64,000 nucleotides of DNA from Charina bottae (GCA_023362775.1 JALMGJ010000019.1:2980001-3044000); one strand, 5' to 3'. Numbered from the stretch's first letter, positions 33,580 to 44,914 are shown. Notes: a model not told the origin generated them from the letters alone. Numbers and translations: made by a program.

Positions 33580-34060
33580 AAAAAGAAGGAGTTAACTGTG
33601 TTTGTAACCTAGGCAGTTTAAACAAACCAAAGCAGATATTCCTGGACATCAGAACATTTGGCCACAATTTCTAAATAAAAGGTACCACTCAAAATATTGA
33701 TGGAAAATGGAAGCTCTTGATTCCAGTGGGCCTACTTTTATGTACGTATGCTTAAGATGGCAGCTGGCCATCCTAAGCAGTTTCTTGGATGAAAATCACA
33801 TTCATTTTTTCCCCAGAATATGAAAGCTCTGAAGACTAACTAGTACATAGAAACAGCTTGTATGTAAGCAACTTTTTCCATGAAATATATGGATTTCCCT
33901 CCATTGACTGAAAGAAAACTTTGACACAACTGCATAGAAATATGTAATGTGTCCCTCATGCCAGAATGCTGTCTTCTTCTGTCTTCTTCTCTCTTGCACC
34001 AGACTTAGTGCAGAGAAATCCTCTATTCCCAGTTATCTATAAGAAATAAGTAGAGCTTAA
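33580..34060. other. Unassigned sequence
   Basis: No recognisable feature. Confidence 0.4.
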
Positions 34061-34061
34061 A

Positions 34062-34388
34062 AAGGTAAAGGTTCCCCCCGCACATTTATGCAGTCGTGTC
34101 CGACTCTAGGGGCCGGTGCTCATCTCCGTTTGTTAGCCGAAGAGCCAGCATTGTCTGAAGACACTTCCACGGTCATGTGGCCGGCATGACACGCACGGAA
34201 CGCAGTTACCTACCCACCAAAGTGGTACCTATTCATCTACTTGCATTTGCATGCTTTCGAATTGCTAGGTGGAGCTGGAGCTAGTGCGGGAGCTCACTCC
34301 GTCACGCGGGACTAAGGATTCGAACCTCCGAACTTGTGATCTTCCGATCGACAAGCCTGGCGTCTTACTCGCTGAGCCACCATGCCCC
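34062..34388 (-). mobile_element. SINE family A, nearly full length
   Basis: On the minus strand it starts with a tRNA-like head (A-box-like TGGCTCAGCGAGTAAG; B box GGTTCGAATCC, about 34317-34327). The body and the tail 'ggggggaacctttacctttt' follow. It is the best-preserved copy of the family in the window. Confidence 0.85.
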
Positions 34389-34439
34389 TGTAAGTAGAGC
34401 TTGCTTAGCATAAATTTACCATCTATTCCCTTGGAATAT

Positions 34440-34575
34440 ATTACTTATTTAACATGATTTTTTTATTGTATTGTATTATGGTTTTATTGTATTTTAACTG
34501 GCATTTTATTCTTGTTTTATTGTAAACCGCCCAGAGTTGCTCTCTATGTGAAATGGGCAGTGACTAAATTTGAAA
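34440..34575 (+). mobile_element. CR1/L3-type LINE 3' tail
   Basis: A short fragment with 'ttttattgtaaaccgcccagagttgc' and a TTTATTTATTTA end, the same tail as the other CR1/L3 copies. No coding part. Confidence 0.65.
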
Positions 34576-34584
34576 TATTTATTT

Positions 34585-34896
34585 ATTTATTTAATTTTTA
34601 TCCCACCTTTATTATTTTTATAAATAACTCAAGGCAGCGAACATACCTAATACTCCTTCCTCCTCCTCCTCCTCTTTTCCTCACAACAACCACCCTGTGA
34701 GGTGAGTCGGGCTGAGAGAGTGACTGGCCCAAGGTCACCCAGCCGGCTTTCATGCCTAAGGCGGGACTAGAACTCTGAGTCTCCTGGTTTGCCATTGGCT
34801 CCTTCCTAGGGCTGAGAGAGAGTGACTGGCCCAAGGTCACTCAGCCAGCTTTCAGTCTCCGGGTTTCTAGCCCGTTGCCTTAAGCACTAGACCAAA
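34585..34896 (-). mobile_element. tRNA-derived SINE (family C, two-module form)
   Basis: Minus-strand copy. The tail lies at the left (cccacctttattatttttataaataac). There are two internal modules, the right one shortened by a deletion. The head ends near 'gccttaagcactagacca'. A TTAA/AATT run follows at 34899-34923. Confidence 0.8.
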
Positions 34897-34924
34897 TATT
34901 AATTAATTAATTAATTAATTAAAC

Positions 34925-35415
34925 TATGGTAGCAGTGACCTGGTGCTCATGGATGACACATCCACAGTATCCAAAAATGAGTGTTTTGAAAATCCACAAT
35001 TATCGTAAACTTTAAACCTGACCAAAATTTGGTAATCCTTTTAAAATTTAATCATAGCTATGGATAGGGGGATTTTTTATTCTTTCATTTAATACTTTTT
35101 CAAAGAGTAAACAAACAAAAATGCAGATACATTTGAATGTTGCACATGTTTATAGAGGACTTAGGAGGGATCAGGTGATACCACTGTTCCATGTTTTTTT
35201 TTCTCTTTTCCACAATGCCCAGTTGAAAATAACAGTGTTTAATGATGACATTTTAATGCCTGTAGTACTGCTCCTCTTTTGGATGTGAATTTTTATGAAT
35301 GGAACAAAGTACAGTCCAGCTTCTGATAAAAAATGTTGGTTTACCAGACCAGGTATGTGCAACTTTGGAGGTGGAGTTACGGATCACACCTTGCCTTTCT
35401 GTGACATACTGTGAG
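34925..35415. other. Unassigned sequence
   Basis: No recognisable feature. Confidence 0.4.
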
Positions 35416-35417
35416 AT

Positions 35418-35497
35418 CCCTTCCCTTCCCTTCCCTTCCCTTCCCTTCCCTTCCCTTCCCTTCCCTTCCCTTCCCTTCCCTTCCCTTCCCTTCCCTT
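35418..35497 (-). repeat. (TTCCC)n array, inverted partner of (AAGGG)n
   Basis: About 16 perfect units, complementary to 32240-32336, with the same dispersed repeat beside it in mirror order. Confidence 0.95.
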
Positions 35498-35589
35498 TGT
35501 AAAGCACATTCTCTTTCATTAAATTTAGTGAGAGCATGTTGGAAAAAATGTGGAGGATTTTTCTGCCCAGCACTGAACCTGAGAATTTT
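35498..35589 (-). repeat. Dispersed repeat unit, inverted copy, part 1
   Basis: Reverse complement of about 32145-32230. The copy is interrupted at 'gagaattt' by SINE family B and continues at 36068. Confidence 0.8.
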
Positions 35590-36067
35590 TTTTTAAATCT
35601 TATTTATACCCCGCCTATCCCCTCCCTAATGGAGGGCTCTAGGTGGCTTACAATCATGTACATTCATATATTATACATCATATATTATTACAATTTAACC
35701 GTGCGATAGGGAGGAGGTGAGGGAACCGGCTCTTCAGCTGCAGGCATCGGACTACATGCCCCAGAATTCCTTGCTCCGAGCCGGCTGTTGACGTCCAGGA
35801 AGTTGTTGTTCCAGATCCGTCATCCTCCGCCGCCATTGTCGGGATTCTCCAGATCTTCTTGGATTCAAGGACGACCCTCCGACGGATGCCAGCAAATTGA
35901 CCCACATGAGTGGTACCCAATTTATCTACTCGCATTCAGCTTTCGACCTGTTGGGTGGACAGAAGCTGGGGTGAATGGCGAGAGCTCACCTCGCCATGCG
36001 GTTTCGAACTGCCAACCTTGTGGTCGGAAGTCTAACGGCTCAGCGGTTTAACCCGCTGAGCCACCGC
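35590..36067 (-). mobile_element. SINE family B, complete copy
   Basis: About 480 bp. On the minus strand it has a tRNA-like head (A-box-like region ending 'agcgggttaaaccgctgag', with the B-box-like gttcgaaaccgc), a long body, and the tail block 'gccacctagagccctccatt' and 'ataggcggggtataaataagat'. The motif gagaattt lies on both sides, consistent with a short TSD. The copy shows the undisturbed layout of the two split copies at 17268-20042 and 57820-61517. Confidence 0.8.
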
Positions 36068-36310
36068 GCTAACAAATTCTAAGAGAATTTGTTCTCTTAC
36101 TGGTTTTTAGATGCTGCCGTTTTGGATATCAGATCTATGTCCATCCCCCCCCCCCCCTCTGCTCCAACCATGGGGGACAGTTTTCTACATTTTTTGGGGG
36201 GGGGATATTATTTTAGATGTAAAAAGACCATTCCAGACCAGCACTATTGTATCAAAGATGGGCATGGAATGATTTTTTTTTTTTTTTGGGGGGGGGGAAT
36301 ATTGTTTTAG
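36068..36310 (-). repeat. Dispersed repeat unit, inverted copy, part 2
   Basis: Reverse complement of about 31958-32150, including the poly-C/poly-G block. At 36262-36320 a second, diverged copy of its 'gggggatattattttagatgtaaaaag' segment follows, so the unit is partly duplicated here. Confidence 0.75.
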
Positions 36311-36319
36311 ACCTAAAAA

Positions 36320-37777
36320 GTTGTTGACAATTCATAACCAGCCTTTGTACCCACTTGTTAGTCTTGAAGGTGTCAAGAGATTCTTTATTGATTTCATTAG
36401 AGGAGCTGAGCTCAAGTTTTAATCTTTGAAACAAATCAAGGACATGAAAGTCCTAAGGTTTTGTTGACTGAAACCAATTTATAATCACTATTACAACAAT
36501 AGAATAATAATTAAGCTAACGGCAACAAGAAGCAGTAATTTCTCATACGTTTCCTCTTCCATTTAAATATTCTTATCTAAATTAGTCTGTAGCTATGAAA
36601 CTATTTTCAGAACATAGCAACACTAAGTTAATGCCCCTTTTTTCTGTTGGCTTAGGTCCAAATTAGATATTTCAAAGGAAAATTGATATTTCTGAAACAC
36701 ATTAATTGAATTTCTGCAGTATCAGCAGTTTGCAGAACTGCCACTGGAACGATTCAAGTATTTTGCAAAGCTGCTTTCCCATGAAATCCCTGCCAGAAGA
36801 AATCATAAGAGCCAGGGCCCAGATTTTGCTGGCAGACATCTTACTTAACCAGTCTGTTCACAGAACGTATTTAAATAGACAAGTAATGATCTAGCAAATT
36901 GGTTAGGTTTTTCTTTTCTTTTTGGTGGCTTATTAATGATAGGTGAATTCGGCCCATTTGATTAGTTCGTGGTTCACTGTATTATATGAAATTAAAATAA
37001 CAACAACAACAACAACATTTGAACACCATTGCCATTGACAAAATCACCATCAGTCAATTGCAATAGGTAGCTTTACTTGGAACAGCTTACATCCTGCAAT
37101 GATAGCTTTAATGTTATTAAACAACAATATCTGCCTATCCCAAGTCTTTGGGAAGGACTTGATAGGTGGACAAAAATGCCAAATCCAGTCTAATCATCTG
37201 GCTGACTATGTGGGCAACCATAATAGTAAAAACTCGGGTAATTGAATAACTCAGTTAAATGAAGGTTGTTTCATGAGCCTTCCAGCAACACATCTGGGAA
37301 ATATGCCCATCTCTGCTTATCTTATGGTCATAGCCATGACCACATTGTGGTAATATAGAAAACACATTGATTCGGCTGAGGTTTCTCAGCATAAACAACA
37401 GGCAAATTGCAGGCAGGCAGACAGAGGTTTCAGTTCATATCTCTGTGCTCTCTTCTTCTACACCTGATTATCCTAGTGATTGAAAAAAAGTACATTTTTC
37501 ACTGGTGTGCCCCATACTGAAACCCACTTGCTTTGCATCACAGAGGTGAACGGAAATCACTTGGAACTGAGATGGTTCTTACCCTTGTAGGCCTATCCTC
37601 AGCTCCATTTTGTGGTTACATGATACGACAGAAATTCAGGTAATAAGTAAATAAATAAATAAAGGTAGTATTTTTGCATGTATTAATGGATGTAACAATT
37701 TGAGTACAAGTAGGGGTTTCCTCAAACCATCTTGGATCCTATCCAGCTAGGATCCATTATTCACCAGGAAGTGAAAT
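36320..37777. other. Unassigned sequence
   Basis: No gene recognised. A short (AAC)n run lies near 37004-37018 and a TAAA run near 37650. Confidence 0.4.
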
Positions 37778-37785
37778 ATCTAGAG

Positions 37786-38149
37786 CAGGGCTTTCCAAAG
37801 TGCCACCACTGGCGACACAGCAGCGGCGGCGGCAGCGGCAGTGTGGCGGCGGCACACACGCGCGCGCACGGTGGCGGTGGCAGTGTGGCGGCGGCACGCG
37901 CGCGCACGGCGGCAGCACAGGAAGCGTGCGGCGGCGCGCACACACGCACGGCGGTGGCATGGGGGGCATGCGGCGGCACGCGCGTGCATGGCGGCAGCAG
38001 CCTCCGCTAAAACGTGGAAGCACTGATCCCGCGCCGCTGCTGCTGCCGCCGTGCACGCACACACTGCCGCTTTTGGGTGATGTGGCGACACACCACGCTG
38101 TGTGTGGAGACACACTTTTGTGTCGCGACACACAGTTTGGAAAGCTCTG
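37786..38149. mobile_element. Non-autonomous hAT DNA transposon with GC-rich core
   Basis: The termini cagggctttccaaa and tttggaaagctctg match the element at 13423-13670. An exact 8 bp TSD, atctagag, lies at 37778-37785 and 38150-38157. The 364 bp interior is extremely GC- and CpG-rich (GCGGCGGCA, CACACGCGCG, CGCGCACACG) with loosely tandem units of about 35-45 bp. All six frames are open by composition, so the alanine/arginine-rich frames here are not genes. The right part keeps 'tgtcgcgacacaca', seen in related form in the sister copy. Confidence 0.85.
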
Positions 38150-38159
38150 ATCTAGAGTG

Positions 38160-39155
38160 ATGTAAATAATATGTGTTGACATATGCCATTCTTTAATTTG
38201 AAGGAATGAATGACGGGGAGGAGGCGGCTAGAAGAAAGAAATAGGTTGCGGGATGCTTTTCAGAATAGCACTTTTTCCACTTTAATAGACCTTTCTTTAT
38301 CACATTTTTCTTAATGTGCACTAAAAGGCAGAGCTAGAAGCTGTATGTAAGAAAACCTACCTTTGAAATACATTTAAAAGCTATTTATGTATTTATATGT
38401 ATTGTTTAGCTTGAAGGATGGTTCAACAGGAGGCATAAGTTGGAGAGTTAACTAAATGGCAGAGGGAAAAAAAAGTTTTCTATTATGATATCCAATAGCC
38501 AACTAACTGTACGGCAGTTTTTGGAAATTACCAGTACACATTTGGGAGAAGAAGAAAACTGTTCTTTTCTCCATTTTTGCTAAACCAAAATGTATAAATT
38601 CTGACCTGCAATGGTCATTTATATGGCACAAATGTCTTAACTTTGTTTCCCCCAGGCAGAGTGGAATAGATTAGCAAAAATCCAGGACACTCTAACTCTA
38701 CTTATGGAACATTATAAAGGATATGTGGAGAAATACACACGCAGAGAGAGGGGGGGGGGGCTGTGTGCAAAATGGAACTGTTCATTTCCAGAGGGATGGT
38801 TAGTGGGTTTCCAGTTGTGTAGCTTCCATAACAGCAAGTGGTTCATAATCTTCATTTCTGGCAGTGAAAATGATATATTCTTGAGGAAAAACATATATTC
38901 TGGATATACTCCATCTTACACATCCTACACTACAGTGAATAGGGCTGCAGCATTAGACAACTTCAACCTAGCATGACCTTATTGAAAATGCCACCTTCCT
39001 GCCTTAACATATGAAATGATACCTCTTGACATTTGTAACGTATTTGTCAAATGACATTTTGGATAATTTACAAAGAAGAGAAGGCTATGACTGCCTGTAG
39101 ACATCATTTGATTGTACGTCATATGTATTTTAGTTCTACAAATTTCAAATATAAC
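38160..39155. other. Unassigned sequence
   Basis: No recognisable feature apart from a G-run at 38750-38760. Confidence 0.4.
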
Positions 39156-39159
39156 AATA

Positions 39160-40037
39160 ATGATCTCAGGATTGGTGGTGGAGTTCCCCAGACTTATGGC
39201 CTTCGGGGACCTCAATCTGCCTTTCCTGGGAGTGGGGTGTGAGGCGGCTCAGGAGTTCATGGCCACCATGATGGCCATGGGCCTATCCCAACTCATCCAG
39301 AGCCTGACATGGGACAGTGGACACACAACAAATCTTGTGTTCCTATTGGATCAGTGGTTATGTGATCTGCAATTGGGGGAGCTTTTGGTGTCCCCCTTGT
39401 CATGGTCAGATCACGCCCTGATTACCATGGGATTCTCTGGCGCCACTATCCACTTCAGGGAGGCTGGACCCATTAGACCCAGTGACTGATGGACCTGGAG
39501 GGGTTTCAAAGGGAGCTGGGGAGTGTCCCTGTTGGTCTGCTGCATAGTCCATCCAAAAACATGGTTGCTGCTTTGAGTAAGAGGCGTGGCTGAGGCGTTG
39601 GATCAGATCATGCCTGTGCGACATCTTCCCTCTCATGGATCCCGCCAATCCCCATGGTTTACGAAGGAGCTGAGGGAGACGAAATGAGAGAAGAGACGTC
39701 TAAAGTGTTGTTGGTGCTCAACAAAGGATGAACTTGACTGAACATGGGTTAGAGCCGCTATTAAAGCCTACCTTGTGGTGGTAAGGGTGGCAAAGTGGCA
39801 GTACTTCTCCACCCTTCTTGCATCTGCAGATTGCTGCCCCACAGCCCTGTTTCAGGTGACATGAGCCCTCTTGGGTAAAAGGGGCCTGGGGAACCTTTTA
39901 CAGGGATGTGCGGATTTTCCAAGTTGGCATAAATGGATTCCTTGACCCCTCTCTCAAGGAAAATCCTTCCTTGAATAGAGGTGGGGGCCTCAGGCACAAT
40001 CTTTCCCCCATCTTCCTCCCTGCTTTGTCTTCTGTGC
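39160..40037 (+). pseudogene. CR1/L2-L3-type LINE, endonuclease C-terminus and linker
   Basis: The frame 39112-39489 encodes the end of an APE-type endonuclease: FGDLNLPFLG, AQEFMATMMAMGLSQLIQS, TTNLVFLLDQ and the catalytic SWSDHALITMGF (SDH triad). Past the stop, in shifted frames, the linker before the reverse transcriptase is recognisable (PWFTKELRE, WTRVRAAIKAYL, VAKWQYFSTLLAS-like, to about 39900). The reverse transcriptase is absent. The fragment abuts a Penelope-like end at about 40038. It supplies the domain missing from the other copies of this clade in the window. Confidence 0.75.
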
Positions 40038-40298
40038 CTAGGAAGATTAAGACCATTTCACAAGCTCAACAGCAGCATGGTGATCTTAACGATCCTCCTT
40101 TAGATGATAAAAGGACTTAAAATAACATCTCAATATAACCATGATCTAGCCCCAGGTGTAAGGTCACACAGCTACCTAGAAACATATTTAGGATTCCCTT
40201 ACTAACTTTGCTCAGACTGAAGAAGCTCCTTGGATAAGGAGCGAAACGTTTCCACTGAGAAAATAGAAATCCAGTTGACATGATTCAAGCTACAGACA
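40038..40298 (+). mobile_element. Penelope-like element terminal fragment
   Basis: Runs from 'cctaggaagattaagaccat' to 'gattcaagctacagac', the same unit as 17533-17787 and 55966-56220. It carries an undamaged hammerhead-like motif at 40207-40263. The outermost segment (aattccacctggatgactg) is missing and a CA-rich run follows. No inverted left end. I could not find a TSD. Confidence 0.7.
40207..40263 (+). ncRNA. Hammerhead-ribozyme-like motif
   Basis: Stem I 5' arm ctcaga, core CTGAAGA, one extra A, stem II GCTCCTT-GGAT-AAGGAGC (7 bp), core GAAA, helix III CG, then TT and the stem I 3' arm TC-CAC-TGAG with AAA pairing to an upstream TTT. Identical core to 56130-56186. Confidence 0.5.
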
Positions 40299-40299
40299 A

Positions 40300-42785
40300 A
40301 CACACATACACACACACACTGAGGTTAAAGCAAATTTTTGTTACTTAATCAAGTACTCCAAGTAGTCTATATTGCTCTCCTGCTATTCATTTGTAAGATT
40401 ATAGCCTGTAACTACTTGGCTCTTGTTTCTTTCCTTCCTTGAATTAAAAAACAAAGAGCAACGTCAATGCTAGCAATATGTTGCTCTCAGAAATTCTATA
40501 GAGCCTCTGACCTTAGAACCTTTCAGAGTTTTTCATCTGTTTAGCCCGATCAAAACATCCACATTCTCTGGAAATCATGCTTTAATTCAAGATCCAGTGG
40601 TGGCCTAGCATGATTAGGCATGGGTCCTCTTCCCTGAATTTTTAATATTTTTACTGCAATTGAGTTTACACTTCTTTCATTTTAGATGTGGTTCCTCTGA
40701 GTTTGAAAGTTGAAATTTTAGAGGATTGCAGATAAATGTTGGTGGCCATCTAACCATGTGCATCCTTTAATCAATCTTTAATAAGATTAAGATTACTTGT
40801 CCTGGAAGACTGAATGTAGGTTGTCTATCATTGACCAATGCTTAATATCCAACTTTTAACAGAGAAATATAGTATTTCACTAATTCCACAGTCTCCTTAG
40901 ATGCAGCTTTTGTAAATCTTGTCAGATTTTGATTTTTTTCCCCTTGAATAAAACTGGGTTAGGTTTCCTTATCAGTTGTAGGAATAGTAGTAGTATTTTA
41001 ATTATTTTAGATGTATTTTTTTCCATTTTTTTCAGTATTTGTCCAGAAAATGTGGATCACATCAGCATATGGGCAAAATGAAATGTGGTATAAATGTATG
41101 TTAAAATGCTAATTCAAAAATTGTGCAGCTATGTAAGAAACATAATATTCAAATTAAATATACAAAGCTAAAATGTCTGTGTGTAAGCAGAATGAGTAAG
41201 CAAGTTTCCATTCACTGGTGCCTCATGTGTAAAGCAAAAACATTATAGTATCATCTATCGAAGCCAAAAGTATTTTTTCAGACCAGAGACATGAGGAAAA
41301 GTGGTCATAAGAGGAGTCTTGGGTCCAATGTCTTTAAAGCCTGTGAAATGAAGTCATTGCATTTTCTTTTCCAAATCATGCAAACTTGAAGTAAACAATT
41401 GATAACATGGGGGAAATGGCAAGGGAAACAGAAGACAGGGGAATTTGAACGGGCACATGGTTTTTCTGTGCAGATCTCCTTCCAAGGCAAGAAAAAATGT
41501 TCTTCAAGTGTTGAATTTCATTCAAGCCTATTTTATTTATCTGAGGATCCATTAAATCCTGTTCTATACAAATATTCTGATGTTTATGGATATGAAATGC
41601 ACAGAAAGGAGCCTAAGTATCTGATTTGCTTCTCATTTTCCTGCAGCATTTGGAGTCTCCTCTGTTTAACACATAAAGGGAGAGTTCAAAGAGATGAGAC
41701 CCATTATTTTCATTTAAGCAACTAGCTGGAGATCGGCTTTGAAATCAGACTCTAATATCATCTGAGAAATGTTTTGCATTGTTGGATGAAAATTATTTTC
41801 ACACTTTCAATCTTTCCCTTTTCCTTGATGCTGAAGATGTACTCCAGAGGATCAGATAATTCTGATTATTTTACTCTCCAGTACACCCGGAGGCCTCCAA
41901 AGACGACACTTATTACTTCAAATGTAAGACACTGCTGTGCAGATGAAATAAGTTTCCAAGTAATAAGAGTGAGTTTTTTGGGAGCAGCAGAGGGTTTCTT
42001 TGAAATATCCTTGGCATGGGTTGGTTCTGCCAGGAAGAAAGGAAGGAAGACAACACAGTCCCTGAGAGAAAGGATATATACAGTAAAATTGTAGGGGGGG
42101 GAATGCAATAAATTGCTATAATATATAAATGGATAAAGGAAGAAAGGATGTTATGTTGAGTTTTATGCTCCGAGTTATTGTGACTTGAATTGGCACCTGA
42201 TATCAGACCCACTATTTTAAATGACTAGAAATCTCTGCTGATTGTTTTAAATGCCACAACTAGCATTAGTAGGAAAAAGTGAGGTGGGGGGAAGTAATAA
42301 TCAAGTTGTCAGCCTCTTTGCTCTACCTGGCTTACGAGTGTGTGTGTGTGTATGTGTGTAGCTTTTACTTTTCTTTTTTTTTTAATAGGAAGCTGTCCTG
42401 CCACAAAGCAATGTTAGCTTCTAGCATCAGCTTTATTTCCAGGAATCCTTCTGGGTTTGAAATGGCTCCCTAAGCTGGCTTTAAAAATAAAAATGATCAG
42501 CAGCTGAAGCATTGCTTAGTTCAGAAGTGCACTCCAACGGCCAGAATAGTATGGAACATCCTAGAGAAGAGGGGGATACAGGGAGCAGTATGTAGTATTC
42601 TGGTAAATCAGTATTTTGTAATTAATTGTACCTGTCTTCCTCCCATCAAGGTCGTCCCTCCCGTATTCATTTTGCAAAAGAGTGTCTGCAGCATTAGCTC
42701 AACTTTTCAAATGTGCCACCAGCCCAGACAATTGGGGACCCCTGGCTTCCAGGTTCAGTGGCCACTGAGATGCATAGGAAGTGCA
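40300..42785. other. Unassigned sequence
   Basis: A long stretch without recognisable gene or repeat. Open frames of up to about 108 codons (for example 41399-41725 and 41774-42094) show no known domain. A short GT-repeat lies near 42338-42360. Confidence 0.4.
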
Positions 42786-42789
42786 GTTC

Positions 42790-43325
42790 CAGTGCTCAAT
42801 CTGTGAGTAGCAATGCTGGCTCATGTGCATGCTGAGATGCACGAGCTGCTGGGTTATTTGAGGGACCTCTCTCCCCAGTTACATCTCTCCATCCCATCAG
42901 GCCCAGTAGAAGGAGGGACATGTTGTGGGTCCTGTCAGGGAGGATGCAGGAAGTCCCTTTTCTGCCATGGCACCCACCCTGCGGAACATCATTTCCCTGG
43001 AGATTAGATTGGCCCCAGCCCTGCTGCCTGCCTTTCACAAGGCCCTGAAGACAGTTTTTCCAATGTGCACGGGGACCCGGAAGTGTGGTGGAACTGGTGC
43101 AGTGGCTCACTGTTCTGATGAATGGGATAATGGGCTGTGAGTTTTATGATGGTTTGTTTATATGCTTTTTACATTTTTACTTGTTTTTCAATTGTGGTAT
43201 TGTTCCTTTTTTTTTTTGATGTTTTTATATTTGTCTTAATTCTTTTTAACCTGTTTTAATTGTTTTTAACCTGTCATGTGTATGAGACAGGCAGCTATAT
43301 AAATTTGAATAAATAAAAAAATGAA
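42790..43325 (+). mobile_element. CR1/L2-L3-type LINE 3' end, old copy
   Basis: Decayed C-terminus spread over frames: LGYLRDLSPQLHLSIPSGP, then SPFSAMAPTLRNIISLEIRLAPALLPAFHKALKTVF (42960-43060), equivalent to the ALWN.LPPE...LLAFRK.LKTW block of the other copies. An AT-rich 3' UTR follows with 'agctatataaatttgaataaataaaaa'. Clearly older than the copies at 14305 and 21695. Confidence 0.65.
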
Positions 43326-43329
43326 TAAA

Positions 43330-43640
43330 GAATGCCACCTTGATATACAATTAGAGGATTTAAACCTCATAGATCCACCGGTAGATAGAATTAATTCTAG
43401 CTTTTATTCCAAGAAGCACATCCATTTGGCCATTTTTGTCTCTGTCTCACAATTGTAAAATGGTGGACTTGTATTACAGGATAAGTGAGCCATTTGCTGA
43501 TGGCTGAACCCAACATAGAGACACGAGTGAGAAATGTGAGATCCTGGGCCAAGCCTCAAGTGCAGTGTCTTCCTGTTTCCTCATTTAAGGGCTCCACCCA
43601 TTAATAATGTGTAAATGGTACATTTCCAAGGAATGCTGTG
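43330..43640. other. Unassigned sequence
   Basis: No recognisable feature. Confidence 0.4.
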
Positions 43641-43654
43641 GAACTTAAACCTGA

Positions 43655-43847
43655 CTGTAGCTTGAATCATGTCAACTGGATTTCTATTTTCTCAGTGGAA
43701 ACGTTTCGCTCCTTATCCAAGGAGCTTCTTCAGTCAGAAGCTCCTTGGATAAGGAGCGAAACGTTTCCACTGAGAAAATAGAAATCCAGTTGACATGATT
43801 CAAGCTACAGACTGTTCCACCTGGATGACTGAGAACCTTCATCGACA
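43655..43847. mobile_element. Penelope-like terminal insertion built as a palindrome
   Basis: A 193 bp insertion with a 13 bp TSD, aacttaaacctga / aacttaagcctga (43642-43654 and 43848-43860; 12 of 13 identical). Its first 156 bp are a perfect inverted repeat: arms 43655-43729 and 43736-43810, 75 bp each, with loop tcagtc. The remaining 37 bp (gttccacctggatgactgag...) is the outermost PLE end. On the minus strand a full hammerhead-like core lies at 43688-43740. The plus-strand counterpart is cut inside the first core strand, so it is incomplete. Confidence 0.8.
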
Positions 43848-43864
43848 AACTTAAGCCTGAGTAA

Positions 43865-44818
43865 ATATGCCTAGGATTGGATTGCAATACTTAATTGGCT
43901 TCCTATATTCCAGTGAAACAATCAATTCCCTATTTGTTTATGGTTCTCAGAACTAACGTACATTGAACTATCTGTAGGAAATTACAGCTGTTCACCACAC
44001 ATGCTTTCCTATATTGATAAAAATTACATCAATAATTCCTGATCCTCAGAGATGAGTGGGTGCGCTTTTTTGACAGGTGTTCAGTGGTCTTCCAGAAGAC
44101 TGCTGGCCTTGTGTCAAAAACCCACCACCATTCACAGATTAGACACTGCAGTGGCACAGACAGAAGAAACGGTCATCACCACTCTCTGTTTTCTCCCCCT
44201 TCACTTCTCTTGCCAGGGTGGCTGGAGAAGATGGGGAGAGAAGTAGGTGAGAACAGCTTCTTTAGTGCCAATTCTCCAAATCCATGGAGTGATCCTCTGT
44301 GGGATCAAAGAATTGACAGCAGGAATCTGTCCTTCCTCTTGGTTCTATGCTTCTTCTCAGGTGGTCAAAATGCACATTCTATCTTGTTGCTAAGACAGAA
44401 CAGAGGTCAGAAATGTGAACAGCAGATATTGACCCTGGCATATTTTCCTGTTGGCTCCTGCATGGAGAAAAACAGTTTAATGCTGTTACGTCAAAGAGCC
44501 CTAAGCTGATTCTCCCATTCTTTTTTATTTAAGAAAAAACATTATTTAGGAGAAAAAGTAGCCATCCTTTTAGGCAAATGCAACAATACTTTTTAAGTGA
44601 GATAGCATACATATTTGGCTGAGCAGATGAGTCAGTGAGAGATAAATATGCACTTGTTAATCATCCTTAAATGGCTTTATATTAAATGTAGAAGCTGGGT
44701 GTGTAGGTAGCGTTTGATGCCTAGTTCACATGTCTAAATCATCTATTGATACTGCAGTCATGAAGTACTTGTCACAACCAAAGCCAGACAAACAAGAAAC
44801 AAACAATTGATAGAATAC
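43865..44818. other. Unassigned sequence
   Basis: Open frames up to about 149 codons (44060-44509) without recognisable domains. Confidence 0.35.
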
Positions 44819-44824
44819 AACCTA

Positions 44825-44912
44825 AAACTGTAATCCAATCCAATGCAATGCAATCCAATCCAATCCAATCCAATCCAATCCAATCCAATCCAATCTAATC
44901 TAATCTAATCTT
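44825..44912. repeat. (CCAAT)n pentanucleotide array
   Basis: About 16 units, with GCAAT variants at the left edge and CTAAT variants at the right. Confidence 0.9.
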
Positions 44913-44914
44913 AT

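Noticed and set aside
32218..35573. Frames encoding repeated GREGK or SLPFP peptides
   Set aside because: Direct translations of the AAGGG/TTCCC pentamer arrays.
37732..38189. Many overlapping frames rich in Ala, Arg, His, Pro
   Set aside because: All six frames are open because of the GC-rich core of a hAT element. None starts or ends at gene-like signals.
41399..42094. Two open frames of about 106-108 codons
   Set aside because: No recognisable domain, no splice signals that frame them well, and similar lengths occur by chance throughout the window.
44825..44912. Tandem CCAAT units as a possible promoter array
   Set aside because: Simple pentamer microsatellite without a nearby TATA box, transcript or gene.
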